Assembly: GCA_020442225.1 (NCBI GenBank)
Contig: JAGRKR010000460.1
Span: forward strand, 1 to 7,493
From: Hyphomicrobiaceae bacterium
Lineage (GTDB): Bacteria; Pseudomonadota; Alphaproteobacteria; Rhizobiales; Hyphomicrobiaceae
DNA length: 7,493 bases
Direction of reading: 5' to 3'
A program made the position numbers and the translations under genes. The notes under the pieces are model-generated. The model made no database searches. It was given only the letters and a program-made list of their open reading frames with translations, and was not told the DNA's origin. Positions 1 through 6,593 of the stretch are shown one piece after another; position 1 is the stretch's first letter; each line of letters opens with the position of its first letter.

Positions 1-330
1 GAGGATCTGCTTGCGCTCCTCGAGCCCCTGCGCCGCGTGGCGGAAGAACCCGACGATGCGCTCGATCGTCTCCTCAAGTCCGTAGAAGTCCTTGAATGCG
101 GGATATATCTTGATGGTGCGATTGAGGAAAATGCGGCCGAGCCGCTGATCCTTGGAGCTGTCGACCAGCTCGGGCTCGCCGATGGCCGACATCATGCGCT
201 CCGCCGCCCCGGCATACAGCATCGGGTCGGCACGACAGCCTTCCAGGAACTCCTTGAGCGAGAGCCGGGACTGCCGCAGACGATCGTACGACTTGGCGTA
301 CAGATCGAAGATCTCTTCTTTGGGAGTCAT
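1..330 (-). CDS. prkA: PrkA/YeaG-family serine protein kinase, N-terminal part (cut by window edge)
   Basis: The reading frame opens at an ATG at 330-328 and stays open to base 1, giving 110 residues that begin MTPKEEIFDLYAKSYDRL. The segments FLEGCRADP, YAGAAERMMSAIGEPELVD, RLGRIFLNRTIKIYPAF, FYGLEETIERIV and HAAQGLEERKQIL match the start of E. coli YeaG almost block for block. The AAA-type P-loop normally follows directly, so it lies outside the window. Family knowledge: PrkA proteins are cytosolic serine kinases of about 640-650 residues, with an AAA+ module and a C-terminal kinase domain. They are linked to stress and starvation and often sit beside yeaH and spoVR-like genes. None of those can be seen here. 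An AGGT at 340-337 is a plausible ribosome binding site six bases from the ATG. The gene is separated from gpsA by 368 non-coding bases, so it probably has its own promoter. Confidence 0.93.
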   Translation of the reverse strand, partial: MTPKEEIFDLYAKSYDRLRQSRLSLKEFLEGCRADPMLYAGAAERMMSAIGEPELVDSSKDQRLGRIFLNRTIKIYPAFKDFYGLEETIERIVGFFRHAAQGLEERKQIL

Positions 331-362
331 GCCTCTACCTGATCTCGTGGTGTCGCCTCATC

Positions 363-388
363 AACGGTCGCCGGCCTCGATCCCTTCC
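363..388 (-). promoter_or_regulatory. Candidate EcfG-type (general stress) promoter of prkA
   Basis: On the minus strand, GGAAG (388-384) is followed after exactly 17 bases by CGTT (366-363). The alphaproteobacterial EcfG consensus is GGAAC, 16-17 bases, CGTT, so only the last base of the -35 box differs. Transcription would start near 356 and give a leader of roughly 26 bases before the prkA ATG. The function fits: E. coli yeaG belongs to the RpoS stress response, and EcfG takes the RpoS role in alphaproteobacteria. A motif this short can occur by chance, so this is a hypothesis drawn from position and spacing. Confidence 0.4.
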
Positions 389-431
389 GGGACTCCCCGG
401 CGCCGCATCTGTGAAGAACGAATCGTTGCTC

Positions 432-446
432 ATGCTACCATAGCAT
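432..446. repeat. Perfect inverted repeat ATGCTA-CCA-TAGCAT
   Basis: Two 6-base arms (432-437 and 441-446) are exact reverse complements around a 3-base centre. The repeat lies in an AT-richer patch about 100 bases upstream of the prkA start. On the minus strand it overlaps TGCTATGGT, which resembles an extended -10 element but has no matching -35 box. It could be an operator for a dimeric regulator, or chance. No regulator gene is present in the window to pair with it. Confidence 0.35.
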
Positions 447-698
447 CTAGTGATCATTTCCGCATGGCGCTCGGGCGCGGGGAAAAATAATTCGTCCCCC
501 TTGCCGGTGCTCGGTATTTGAGCGCCCAATGATGGTGATTTGAAGAAATACCCATCACTGCCCAAAGGGCTTCGCCGCCGATGCCTGTGTTCCGGTCGTC
601 GTGAGCGAAACGGCGGCACCCGAAATGACAACGCGCGATGTCGCGGCATTCCGTCTCACGGACCGTTCAAAATCGCGAGAGGTGGGGGATTGGCGCGC

Positions 699-1697
699 TC
701 AGTCCTCGGCCCGGAAGGGGCGCGAAAGCAGCGCGTCGATCGCCGCGTCGACCGAAACCTTGCCAGAGACGATGGCGTGCACCGCCGCGCAGATCGGCAG
801 CTCGAGCGCGCGCTCATGCGCCACGCGCGCCACGGCATTCGCGGTGTAGACGCCCTCGGCGACAGATCGCCGATTGCCGAGAATCGTGGCCAGATCCTGG
901 CCTTGGCCGAGCGCCCGGCCGAGCGACATGTTGCGCGATTGCGGGCTGCCGCACGTCAGCAGCAGATCGCCGAGGCCGGACAGGCCCATGAGCGTCTCCG
1001 GCCGCGCACCGAGCGTCTCGCCGAGCCGGCGCAATTCGGCGAACCCGCGCGTGACCAGCGCGGCGTGTGCGCTCGCGCCGAGCCCTTTGCCGTCGACGAT
1101 CCCCGCGGCAATCGCGAGAACGTTCTTCACGGCCCCGCCGAGCTGGGCGCCGAGCACGTCGTCCGACCAGTAGATGCGGAAATTGCGATAGCCGATCGCC
1201 TCCGCCAGTCGCTTGCCGATCACCTCGTCCTTGCAGGCGAGCGTCACGGCCGCGGGCATGCCGCGAGCCACCTCGGCCGCGAAGCTCGGCCCCGACAGGA
1301 TGGCGAGTTGCGCGGCGGGCAACGCCTCGGCGAGCACGTCGCCCATGAGGCGGCCGGTAGCCTGCTCCAGTCCCTTCGAGCAGACCACGACCGGCGTCCC
1401 CTGCTGGAGCCCGGCTGCGGCGAGTTCGCCGGCGATACGGCGCATGTGCTGGGCAGGCGGCACCATCACCACGAAGTCCGCCGCGGCAATGTCCGCCAGG
1501 CTGCCCGTCGCCCGGATGTCCGCGTCGAGCGCGACGTTGGCGAGGAAGACGCGATTGGTGTGGTGGTCGTTGATCTCGACGATCGTTTCCGGCTCGAACG
1601 CCCACAACACGACCTCGCGTCCCGCCGCCCTCAGGGTCTGCGCCAGCGCCGTACCCCAGGCCCCCGCGCCGATCACTCCCACGGTCTCGAGCTGCAT
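699..1697 (-). CDS. gpsA: NAD(P)H-dependent glycerol-3-phosphate dehydrogenase GpsA
   Basis: GpsA reduces dihydroxyacetone phosphate to sn-glycerol-3-phosphate, the backbone precursor of phospholipids, in the cytoplasm. The 332 residues fit the family length (about 330-340). The N-terminal Rossmann motif is VGVIGAGAWGTALA, with glycines 10, 12 and 15. It is followed by VVVCSKGLE (Lys108), LSGPSFAAEVARGMPAAVTLA (from residue 134), GGAVKNVLAIAAGIVDG with the conserved catalytic Lys191, and the C-terminal block GLSGLGDLLLTC (Asp244) with SRNMSLGRALG. The frame extends upstream to 1892, but the start at 1697 is chosen because the protein then begins at the canonical MQLETVGVIGAG and has an AGGGAGA ribosome binding site about six bases before the ATG. 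The gene follows tsaD on the same strand after 112 bases, a known pairing in Hyphomicrobiales. Co-transcription with tsaD is likely but not proven. Confidence 0.97.
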   Translation of the reverse strand: MQLETVGVIGAGAWGTALAQTLRAAGREVVLWAFEPETIVEINDHHTNRVFLANVALDADIRATGSLADIAAADFVVMVPPAQHMRRIAGELAAAGLQQGTPVVVCSKGLEQATGRLMGDVLAEALPAAQLAILSGPSFAAEVARGMPAAVTLACKDEVIGKRLAEAIGYRNFRIYWSDDVLGAQLGGAVKNVLAIAAGIVDGKGLGASAHAALVTRGFAELRRLGETLGARPETLMGLSGLGDLLLTCGSPQSRNMSLGRALGQGQDLATILGNRRSVAEGVYTANAVARVAHERALELPICAAVHAIVSGKVSVDAAIDALLSRPFRAED

Positions 1698-1747
1698 GGC
1701 GATCTCCCTGCGCTGGATTGCTCTGCGGTGCGGCCGCTCGCCCGCGA

Positions 1748-1793
1748 GACGGAAAACCGTCGCCGCACGGATAGCACGCGTCCCGCCGCGTGC
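1748..1793 (-). other. Two hairpins in the tsaD-gpsA intercistronic gap
   Basis: In the 112 bases between tsaD and gpsA, the minus-strand transcript can form two stems. The first has perfect 7-base arms GCACGCG and CGCGTGC (1774-1780 and 1787-1793) with a 6-base loop, beginning about 16 bases after the tsaD stop. The second is GACGG-TTTT-CCGTC (1748-1761). Neither is followed by a run of T, so they do not look like an ordinary intrinsic terminator. An mRNA-stabilising or processing element, or partial attenuation of gpsA, is possible. Confidence 0.4.
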
Positions 1794-1809
1794 AACTCCC
1801 CCGGTGCTC

Positions 1810-2916
1810 TCAGGCCTTGGCCCCGGCGCGACCGCCTCCGAGCACGGGCTCCGCATCCGGGTCCAGCGGCAGGCGGGCCCTGGCCGCGGCATCCAGCTCC
1901 GAAACCTGGCCCCGTGCGAGCTTCTCCGCCCCCGTCCAGGCGATCATGGCGCCGTTGTCGGTGCACAGAGACACCGGCGGTGCGTGCAGAACGTAGCCCT
2001 GCGCCGCCGCCAACCCGGCCAGCATGGCGCGGAGCGCGCGATTGGCCGCGACGCCGCCGGCCACAACGAGATGTCGCGGCGTCTCCGGCGTCACGAGACC
2101 GGCAAAAGTCTCCAGCGCCCGCCTCGTGCGGTCCGCAACCGCGTCGCACACCGCCGCCTCGAACGACGCGCAGATGTCGGCCACGTCGCGGTCCGTCAGC
2201 GGCGCCAGGGCTTCGGCCTCTTGCCGCACCGCCGTCTTCAGGCCTGCAAACGAGAAGTGCGGCTCGGGTCGGCCGCGCATCGGCCGCGGGAACGCGAAGC
2301 GCCCGGCATCACCCTTCTGCGCCCAGCGCTCCACCTCGGGACCACCGGGATAGCCGAGGCCGAGCAGCTTGGCCGTCTTGTCGAAGGCCTCGCCCAAGGC
2401 GTCGTCGATGGTGCTCGCCAACCGCCGGTAACGGCCGACCGCCAGCACCGCGACGAGCTGCGTGTGCCCGCCAGAGACGAGCAGGATCAGGTACGGCGGC
2501 GCCAGAGCGTCCGTAAGGCCGACCGTCAGCGCATGGGCTTCGAGATGGCTGACGGCCAGCAGGGGCTTGTCATGCGCGAGTGCGATCGCCTTGGCCATGG
2601 TGAGGCCGACCATCAGGCCGCCGACGAGCCCCGGTCCCTGGGTGACCGCGATGCCGTCCAGCGCAGAGAAGGAGAGCCCGGCCTGGCCCATCGCCTCGGC
2701 GACGACGGAATCGAGAATTTCCACGTGCGCGCGTGCTGCGATCTCGGGCACCACGCCTGCGAAGGGCGCGTGCGCGGCCGTCTGCGACAGTACGATGTTC
2801 GAGAGGATGCGGCCGCGACCATCCGCCTCGCGCCTGACGACGGCGGCGGCCGTCTCGTCACAGCTCGTCTCGATGCCGAGAACGGTGAGAGCGCCAGCAT
2901 CGCTTCCGCGCTCCAT
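1810..2916 (-). CDS. tsaD: tRNA t6A37 threonylcarbamoyltransferase TsaD
   Basis: TsaD (formerly Gcp/YgjD) transfers the threonylcarbamoyl group from threonylcarbamoyl-AMP to A37 of tRNAs that read ANN codons, working with TsaB and TsaE in the cytoplasm. The 368-residue protein has the ASKHA-fold signatures in order: [16 protein letters not shown] (residues 12-27), [12 protein letters not shown], the metal-binding HLEAH (His124 and His128), [59 protein letters not shown] and [13 protein letters not shown] with the conserved Asp320. It is about 30 residues longer than the E. coli protein, mainly through short N- and C-terminal additions, as is common in this group. AAAGGA at 2931-2926 is a good ribosome binding site nine bases before the ATG. 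It heads the minus-strand unit with gpsA and is transcribed divergently from hemC. Confidence 0.97.
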   Translation of the reverse strand: MERGSDAGALTVLGIETSCDETAAAVVRREADGRGRILSNIVLSQTAAHAPFAGVVPEIAARAHVEILDSVVAEAMGQAGLSFSALDGIAVTQGPGLVGGLMVGLTMAKAIALAHDKPLLAVSHLEAHALTVGLTDALAPPYLILLVSGGHTQLVAVLAVGRYRRLASTIDDALGEAFDKTAKLLGLGYPGGPEVERWAQKGDAGRFAFPRPMRGRPEPHFSFAGLKTAVRQEAEALAPLTDRDVADICASFEAAVCDAVADRTRRALETFAGLVTPETPRHLVVAGGVAANRALRAMLAGLAAAQGYVLHAPPVSLCTDNGAMIAWTGAEKLARGQVSELDAAARARLPLDPDAEPVLGGGRAGAKA

Positions 2917-3032
2917 CGGCGCCGGTCCTTTACTCGTGTGCGTCGCCCGGCTTGCCCGCGAGGGCCGACGACGGCATTAATGGCCTCAAACCCACAGCGT
3001 GAAGTCGCGCTCTAGCATCAGGAGCTGCTGCG
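2917..3032. promoter_or_regulatory. Divergent tsaD/hemC promoter region
   Basis: These 116 bases separate two divergent start codons and must hold the promoters of both units. For hemC, TTGCCC (2952-2957) and ATTAAT (2976-2981) are 18 bases apart and each matches four of six sigma-70 consensus positions. The 8-base palindrome CATTAATG (2975-2982) overlaps this -10 box. No equally good pair was found for tsaD. AGGAG at 3020-3024 is the hemC ribosome binding site. No riboswitch or known haem-responsive operator was recognised. Confidence 0.5.
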
Positions 3033-3965
3033 GTGCAAGCAGAGCCCATTCGGATCGGTACGCGCGGCAGCGCGCTCGCGCTCGCCCAGGCCAACGAGGT
3101 CAAGCGCCGGCTTGCCGCCACCGGCAGGATCGCGGCGGAGGCGATCGAGATCCACGTCATCAGGACGTCCGGTGACCGCATACAGGACCGGCCGCTGGCG
3201 GAGGTCGGCGGCAAGGGCCTCTTCACCAAGGAGATCGAGGACGCTCTCGGTGCAGGCGCCATCGACCTTGCCGTGCACTCCATGAAGGACATGCCGACGG
3301 CGCTGCCCGACGGCCTCGTCATCGCGGCGCTGCTCGAGCGGGAGGACGTGCGCGACGCCTTCCTGAGCCCGCGCGCCGCCCGGCTCCACGATCTGCCGCC
3401 GGGCGCCGTCGTCGGCACCTCGTCGCTCCGGCGCCAGGCGCAGGTGAAGCGCTTGCGTCCGGACCTCGAGGTGGTCAGCTACCGTGGCAACGTCGACACG
3501 CGACTGCGCAAGCTGGCGGAGGGCGCCGTCGATGCGACGCTGCTGGCATTGGCCGGCCTCAACCGCCTGGGGCTCACGAGCCACGTCACGGCCGTGATCG
3601 AGACGTCAGACATGCTGCCGGCAGTGGCCCAGGGCGCCATCGGCATCGAGATCCGGGAGGACGACGACCGGACGCGCGCGCTGGTCAGCCTCCTCGATCA
3701 TGCGCCGACGGCCATCGCCGTGAGCGCAGAGCGCGCCTTCCTGGCGCGCCTCGACGGCTCGTGCCGCACGCCCATCGCCGGCCTCGCGACCCTCGGCGCG
3801 GACGGCCTGAAGCTATCGGGTATGTTGCTGGCGCCGGACGGCAGCGCCACATACGAGGGCAGCCTGACCGGCACCCCAGCCGACGGCCCGCGCCTCGGAC
3901 GCACACTGGCGGAGGACCTGCTCGGTCAGGCCGGTCCCGCCTTCCGCGCGCTCATTTCCTCATGA
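3033..3965 (+). CDS. hemC: Hydroxymethylbilane synthase (porphobilinogen deaminase) HemC
   Basis: HemC joins four porphobilinogen molecules into linear hydroxymethylbilane, which HemD then cyclises. The 310-residue protein matches the family length and has its signatures in order: RIGTRGSALALAQA (residues 7-20), GDRIQDRPLAEVGGKGLFTK, DLAVHSMKDMPT with the catalytic Asp86, VVGTSSLRRQAQ, VVSYRGNVDTRL, PAVAQGAIGIE and LDGSCRTPIAG. In the last of these, Cys244 is the residue that carries the dipyrromethane cofactor. The start is a GTG, chosen because AGGAG lies eight bases upstream and the conserved domain begins within six residues. The stop codon overlaps the hemD start (ATGA), so the two are probably translationally coupled. 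Confidence 0.97.
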   Translation: MQAEPIRIGTRGSALALAQANEVKRRLAATGRIAAEAIEIHVIRTSGDRIQDRPLAEVGGKGLFTKEIEDALGAGAIDLAVHSMKDMPTALPDGLVIAALLEREDVRDAFLSPRAARLHDLPPGAVVGTSSLRRQAQVKRLRPDLEVVSYRGNVDTRLRKLAEGAVDATLLALAGLNRLGLTSHVTAVIETSDMLPAVAQGAIGIEIREDDDRTRALVSLLDHAPTAIAVSAERAFLARLDGSCRTPIAGLATLGADGLKLSGMLLAPDGSATYEGSLTGTPADGPRLGRTLAEDLLGQAGPAFRALISS

Positions 3966-4711
3966 ACATCCTGCTCACGCGCCCGCGGGCGAGCGCGCGC
4001 GAGCTCGCCACCCAGCTCGAGGCACTGGGCCACCGCGTCATGATCGATCCGCTCATGCGCGTCGAATTCCTGGCGCTCGCCGCGCCGACCCTCGACGGCA
4101 TCGGTGGGCTCGTGGCCACATCGGCCAATGCGCTGCGGGCGCTGGCGACACCCGATGCCCGGGTGACCGGGCTGTTCGCGCGCGCGCTCCGCCTGCCCGT
4201 CTATGTCGTCGGCCCCGCAACGGCGCGCGCGGCGCGCGAGCTGGGCTTCGGCGAAATCAGCGTGGGACCAGGGACGTCCGGCGAACTGCTCGACATGATG
4301 CTCCGCGACGGTGTTCCGCAGACCCATCGACCGCTGCTGCATGTCGCCGGGGAGAACCGCGCCCACGAGATTGCGACGGCGCTCACGCAGGCGGGGATCG
4401 AGACCCGCCTGGTCGTGGCCTATCGGGCCGAAACTGCCGAGGCCCTGTCGGCCGACACGGTCCAGGCCATCCGCAGCAAGAGCCTCGACGCCGTGGTCCT
4501 CATGTCGCCCAGATCGGCCCGCATCTACGCATCGCTGATCGTCGCGGCGGGGCTGACCGAGGCTGCGCGAGATCTTGCGTATTTCTGCCTGTCGGCCGCC
4601 GTCTCCGCCGCCTTGGCGCCGATTGCCCCTCGCACAGCAGCGATTGCACCGGCCCCTGAGACGGATTCACTACTTGCTCTCATTAGGGCTGGCACGGCAA
4701 AAGTGTTGTAG
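3962..4711 (+). CDS. hemD: Uroporphyrinogen-III synthase HemD
   Basis: HemD closes hydroxymethylbilane into uroporphyrinogen III while inverting ring D. The 249 residues fit the usual 240-260. This family is poorly conserved, but its typical pieces are visible: NILLTRPRASA at the start, GLVATSANALRAL (residues 49-61), VYVVGPATARAARELGF, LLHVAGE, VVAYRAE, DAVVLMSPRSARIYASL (from residue 176) and the C-terminal TDSLLALI. The two-lobed layout can be inferred from these blocks. The frame is open further upstream to 3761, but that part lies inside hemC. The ATG at 3962 gives the 4-base overlap typical of coupled genes. The hemC context strongly supports the call. Confidence 0.95.
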   Translation: MNILLTRPRASARELATQLEALGHRVMIDPLMRVEFLALAAPTLDGIGGLVATSANALRALATPDARVTGLFARALRLPVYVVGPATARAARELGFGEISVGPGTSGELLDMMLRDGVPQTHRPLLHVAGENRAHEIATALTQAGIETRLVVAYRAETAEALSADTVQAIRSKSLDAVVLMSPRSARIYASLIVAAGLTEAARDLAYFCLSAAVSAALAPIAPRTAAIAPAPETDSLLALIRAGTAKVL

Positions 4712-4733
4712 AATGGCAATAGCCTGGAATGAT

Positions 4734-4792
4734 CGACCGGCTCCAGCTAGAGAAGTGCGCATGTTTCATGCGTGCACGCCCTGACCCGGTCG
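4734..4792 (+). other. Nested stem-loop between hemD and the Mic60-like gene
   Basis: An inner hairpin has perfect arms CGCATG and CATGCG (4758-4763 and 4767-4772) around TTT. In RNA it extends to nine pairs (4755-4775) if two G-U pairs are allowed. It is enclosed by an outer perfect 7-base inverted repeat, CGACCGG (4734-4740) and CCGGTCG (4786-4792). No T-run follows, so an intrinsic terminator is unlikely. It may be an mRNA processing or stabilising element that sets the expression of the downstream pair relative to hemCD. This is inferred from base pairing only. Confidence 0.4.
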
Positions 4793-4817
4793 TGCTTCAA
4801 AGAGGACGTCTGACGTC

Positions 4818-6593
4818 ATGAGTTCCAATAATGACGGCCCCAAGAAGGGGTCCGACAAGCCGGCCGGCGACACCGGACAGGCCAAGCGGCCGCACGCAAC
4901 GCTCGACCTCAAGGCGACGGTCGTAGAGGTCAAAGGCAGCGGCGACGGCGACAAGACAACCGCCACGAGCGCCCAGGGCAAGGATCCGGGCAAGCCGGAT
5001 ACCAAGACGGCCAGCGGCCCGACCGGACCGACGGCCGGCGCCGCCACCAGCAAGCCCGCCGAGAACAAGCCGACCGGCGCCGCGCCAGCAGGCCCCGCCA
5101 AGCCAGCCGCGAAGCCTGAACCGGTGGCGACCGCCAAGCCCGCCGGCGGCTCCGCCATCGGTCGCACGTTCACGCATCTCGTCGCTGGCGGCGTCGGCGG
5201 CATCCTGGCGCTGCTCGGCGCCCCCTTTGCCGCCGACCAGTTCGGCATTCAGATCGCGCCACAGGGCCCCAGTCTGCCGCCCGCGGAGGTGCAGCGACGC
5301 CTCCAGGCGGTGGAAGCAGCGGTGAAGCGGCCGGCGGCGGCCGTGCCCGCCGCTGTCGCCGACAAGCTGGCCGGCCTGGAGCGCCAGACCGCGCGCCTCG
5401 ACGAGATTGCCAAGTCGGTGGACGCGCTCGCCACCGCCCAGAAGAAGCTGACCGAGGACACGCGCGCAACCGCCGAACGCCTCGCCAAGAGCGGCAGCGC
5501 CTTGCCCACCGACGCCAGCGCCCGCATCGCCCGGCTCGAAGAAACGCTGGCGAGCCTCGCGGCCATCGCCAAGGCCGAGCCCGACAGCGCTGGACGCCTG
5601 CCGCAGCTCGCCCAGCTCTCCGGCCGGCTCGCCGACCTCGAGAGCGCCATCGCGACACGGCTCCAGGGCCTCAGGCGCGACATGGCCCAGGAAATCGACC
5701 AGCGCCTGACCGCGGCGCGCGAGGCGGCGGAAGCCGCGCGCTCCGGCACCACGCGCATCGACCGCGAAATCACGGCGGTTCGCTCGGATTCGGCCAAGCT
5801 CGGTCAGCGTTTCGAGGCGCTCAAGGCGGCCGGTGACCGCAACGTCGAGACCCTGCGCGCCCTGCGCGAGGAAGCGGGCAGCCTCAGGGCGGCCATCGAA
5901 GCCCTCAAGGGCGATCTGGAAGGACGCCTCAAGACGACGGCCAAGCAGGACGACGTCAAGGCCGCCATTGCGCCGGTCGCAGCCCGCCTGCAGTCGTTCG
6001 AGGCAGGCCTGAAGCGCGTGCTGCAGCGCGAGGGGGATCGGCAGGCGACCGCCGAGCGCATCGTGCTGGCGCTCGAGCTCAACAATCTGCGCCGCGCCAT
6101 GGATCGCGGCCAGGGCTTCGAACCCGAGCTCGCCGCAGTCCGCAAGGTGGCCGGCGGCAAGCTCGACCTGTCGGTTCTGGACCGCTATCAGGCACAGGGC
6201 GTGCCGACGCTGGCCAAGCTGCAGAGCGAGTTCCCGGGCGTCGCCACCGCCGTGCTCGACGCCGAGCACGATCCCAAGGGCGGCACCGTCGTGGACCGCC
6301 TGATGGCCGGGGCGCGATCCATCGTGCGGGTGCGGCGGACGGATCACGCTCCCGATGACGCCAGCTCCGAGGCCGTGCTCGGCCGCATGGAGCGGTTGTT
6401 GAAGGCTGGCGACATCGATCGCGCGCTCAAGGAGGCCGGGAAGCTTCCGGCCAAGAGCCGCGCGGCCGCGGATGCCTGGCTCAAGAAGGCCGAGGCGCGC
6501 CGCTCCGTCGACCGCGCCATCGCCACGATCGAGGCCACGCTCAAGTCGTCGCTCGCCAGCACCAAACCCGGCACCGAGAAAGGCCAGAAGTAA
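4818..6593 (+). CDS. mic60: Mitofilin/Mic60-family inner-membrane protein
   Basis: The 591-residue protein has the Mic60 layout. Residues 1-112 are a low-complexity, presumably disordered and cytosolic tail rich in Lys, Pro, Gly, Ala and Thr. One membrane segment follows at about 118-140 (HLVAGGVGGILALLGAPFAA). Residues 155-405 are a long, strongly heptad-like coiled coil expected in the periplasm. A C-terminal domain at about 408-575 contains GVPTLAKLQSEFP and then a block like the mitofilin signature: LLKAGDIDRALKEAGKLP followed by AADAWLKKAEAR. Family knowledge: alphaproteobacterial Mic60 is the relative of the mitochondrial crista-junction protein, can shape membranes, and is typically encoded with haem genes. 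The ATG at 4818 has GAGG about 12 bases upstream, a rather long spacing. The stop overlaps the hemY start by one base. Sequence similarity outside the C-terminus is weak, so older annotation may simply say hypothetical or COG4223. Confidence 0.82.
   Translation: MSSNNDGPKKGSDKPAGDTGQAKRPHATLDLKATVVEVKGSGDGDKTTATSAQGKDPGKPDTKTASGPTGPTAGAATSKPAENKPTGAAPAGPAKPAAKPEPVATAKPAGGSAIGRTFTHLVAGGVGGILALLGAPFAADQFGIQIAPQGPSLPPAEVQRRLQAVEAAVKRPAAAVPAAVADKLAGLERQTARLDEIAKSVDALATAQKKLTEDTRATAERLAKSGSALPTDASARIARLEETLASLAAIAKAEPDSAGRLPQLAQLSGRLADLESAIATRLQGLRRDMAQEIDQRLTAAREAAEAARSGTTRIDREITAVRSDSAKLGQRFEALKAAGDRNVETLRALREEAGSLRAAIEALKGDLEGRLKTTAKQDDVKAAIAPVAARLQSFEAGLKRVLQREGDRQATAERIVLALELNNLRRAMDRGQGFEPELAAVRKVAGGKLDLSVLDRYQAQGVPTLAKLQSEFPGVATAVLDAEHDPKGGTVVDRLMAGARSIVRVRRTDHAPDDASSEAVLGRMERLLKAGDIDRALKEAGKLPAKSRAAADAWLKKAEARRSVDRAIATIEATLKSSLASTKPGTEKGQK

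Larger units (their letters stand above)
331..698. other. Non-coding gap between prkA and gpsA
   Basis: This 368-base stretch lies upstream of prkA and downstream of gpsA, both on the minus strand. No open frame in it looks like a protein. Patches at about 411-460 and 484-560 are clearly richer in A and T than the flanking genes. It contains the candidate prkA promoter (363-388), a 5-base GC stem CCGGG-ACTC-CCCGG (387-400) touching the -35 box, an inverted repeat at 432-446, a 6-base inverted repeat TGATGG/CCATCA (530-535 and 552-557) and a short hairpin GCCCAAAGGGC (560-570). Downstream of gpsA there is no convincing terminator. The best candidate is a weak CGCG pairing near 674-697 followed on the minus strand by ATTTT. 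Confidence 0.6.

Noticed and set aside
335..649. A 104-residue minus-strand frame in the prkA-gpsA gap
   Set aside because: The product is rich in Arg, Pro, His and Ser, resembles no known protein and spans the AT-rich patches and inverted repeats. Regulatory DNA is the better explanation.
601..849. A GTG-started plus-strand frame of 82 residues beginning MSETAAPEMTTRDVA
   Set aside because: The start looks protein-like, but most of the frame lies opposite the end of gpsA and loses any resemblance to a real protein. There is no clear ribosome binding site.
1774..1808. Reading the minus-strand TTGCAC-N16-TATCCG as a gpsA promoter
   Set aside because: Only three of six bases match in each box, and the spacer is largely the GC-rich inverted repeat. 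The hairpin reading is simpler.
540..2516. A 658-residue plus-strand open frame opposite gpsA and tsaD
   Set aside because: The predicted protein is dominated by Arg, Ala, Pro and His with no recognisable domain, and it lies opposite two unmistakable enzymes. High GC content makes long antisense frames common.
1213..3015. A 600-residue plus-strand open frame opposite tsaD and part of gpsA
   Set aside because: Same composition artefact. It has no family signature, and the minus-strand frames carry the full TsaD and GpsA motifs.
3761..3961. Upstream extension of the hemD frame to 3761
   Set aside because: That part lies fully within hemC. The ATG at 3962 yields the standard HemD N-terminus and the ATGA overlap.
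4690..4704. TGGCAC at the end of hemD as a possible sigma-54 promoter for the Mic60 gene
   Set aside because: The -24 GG is present, but the required GC ten bases further on is missing (GT instead).
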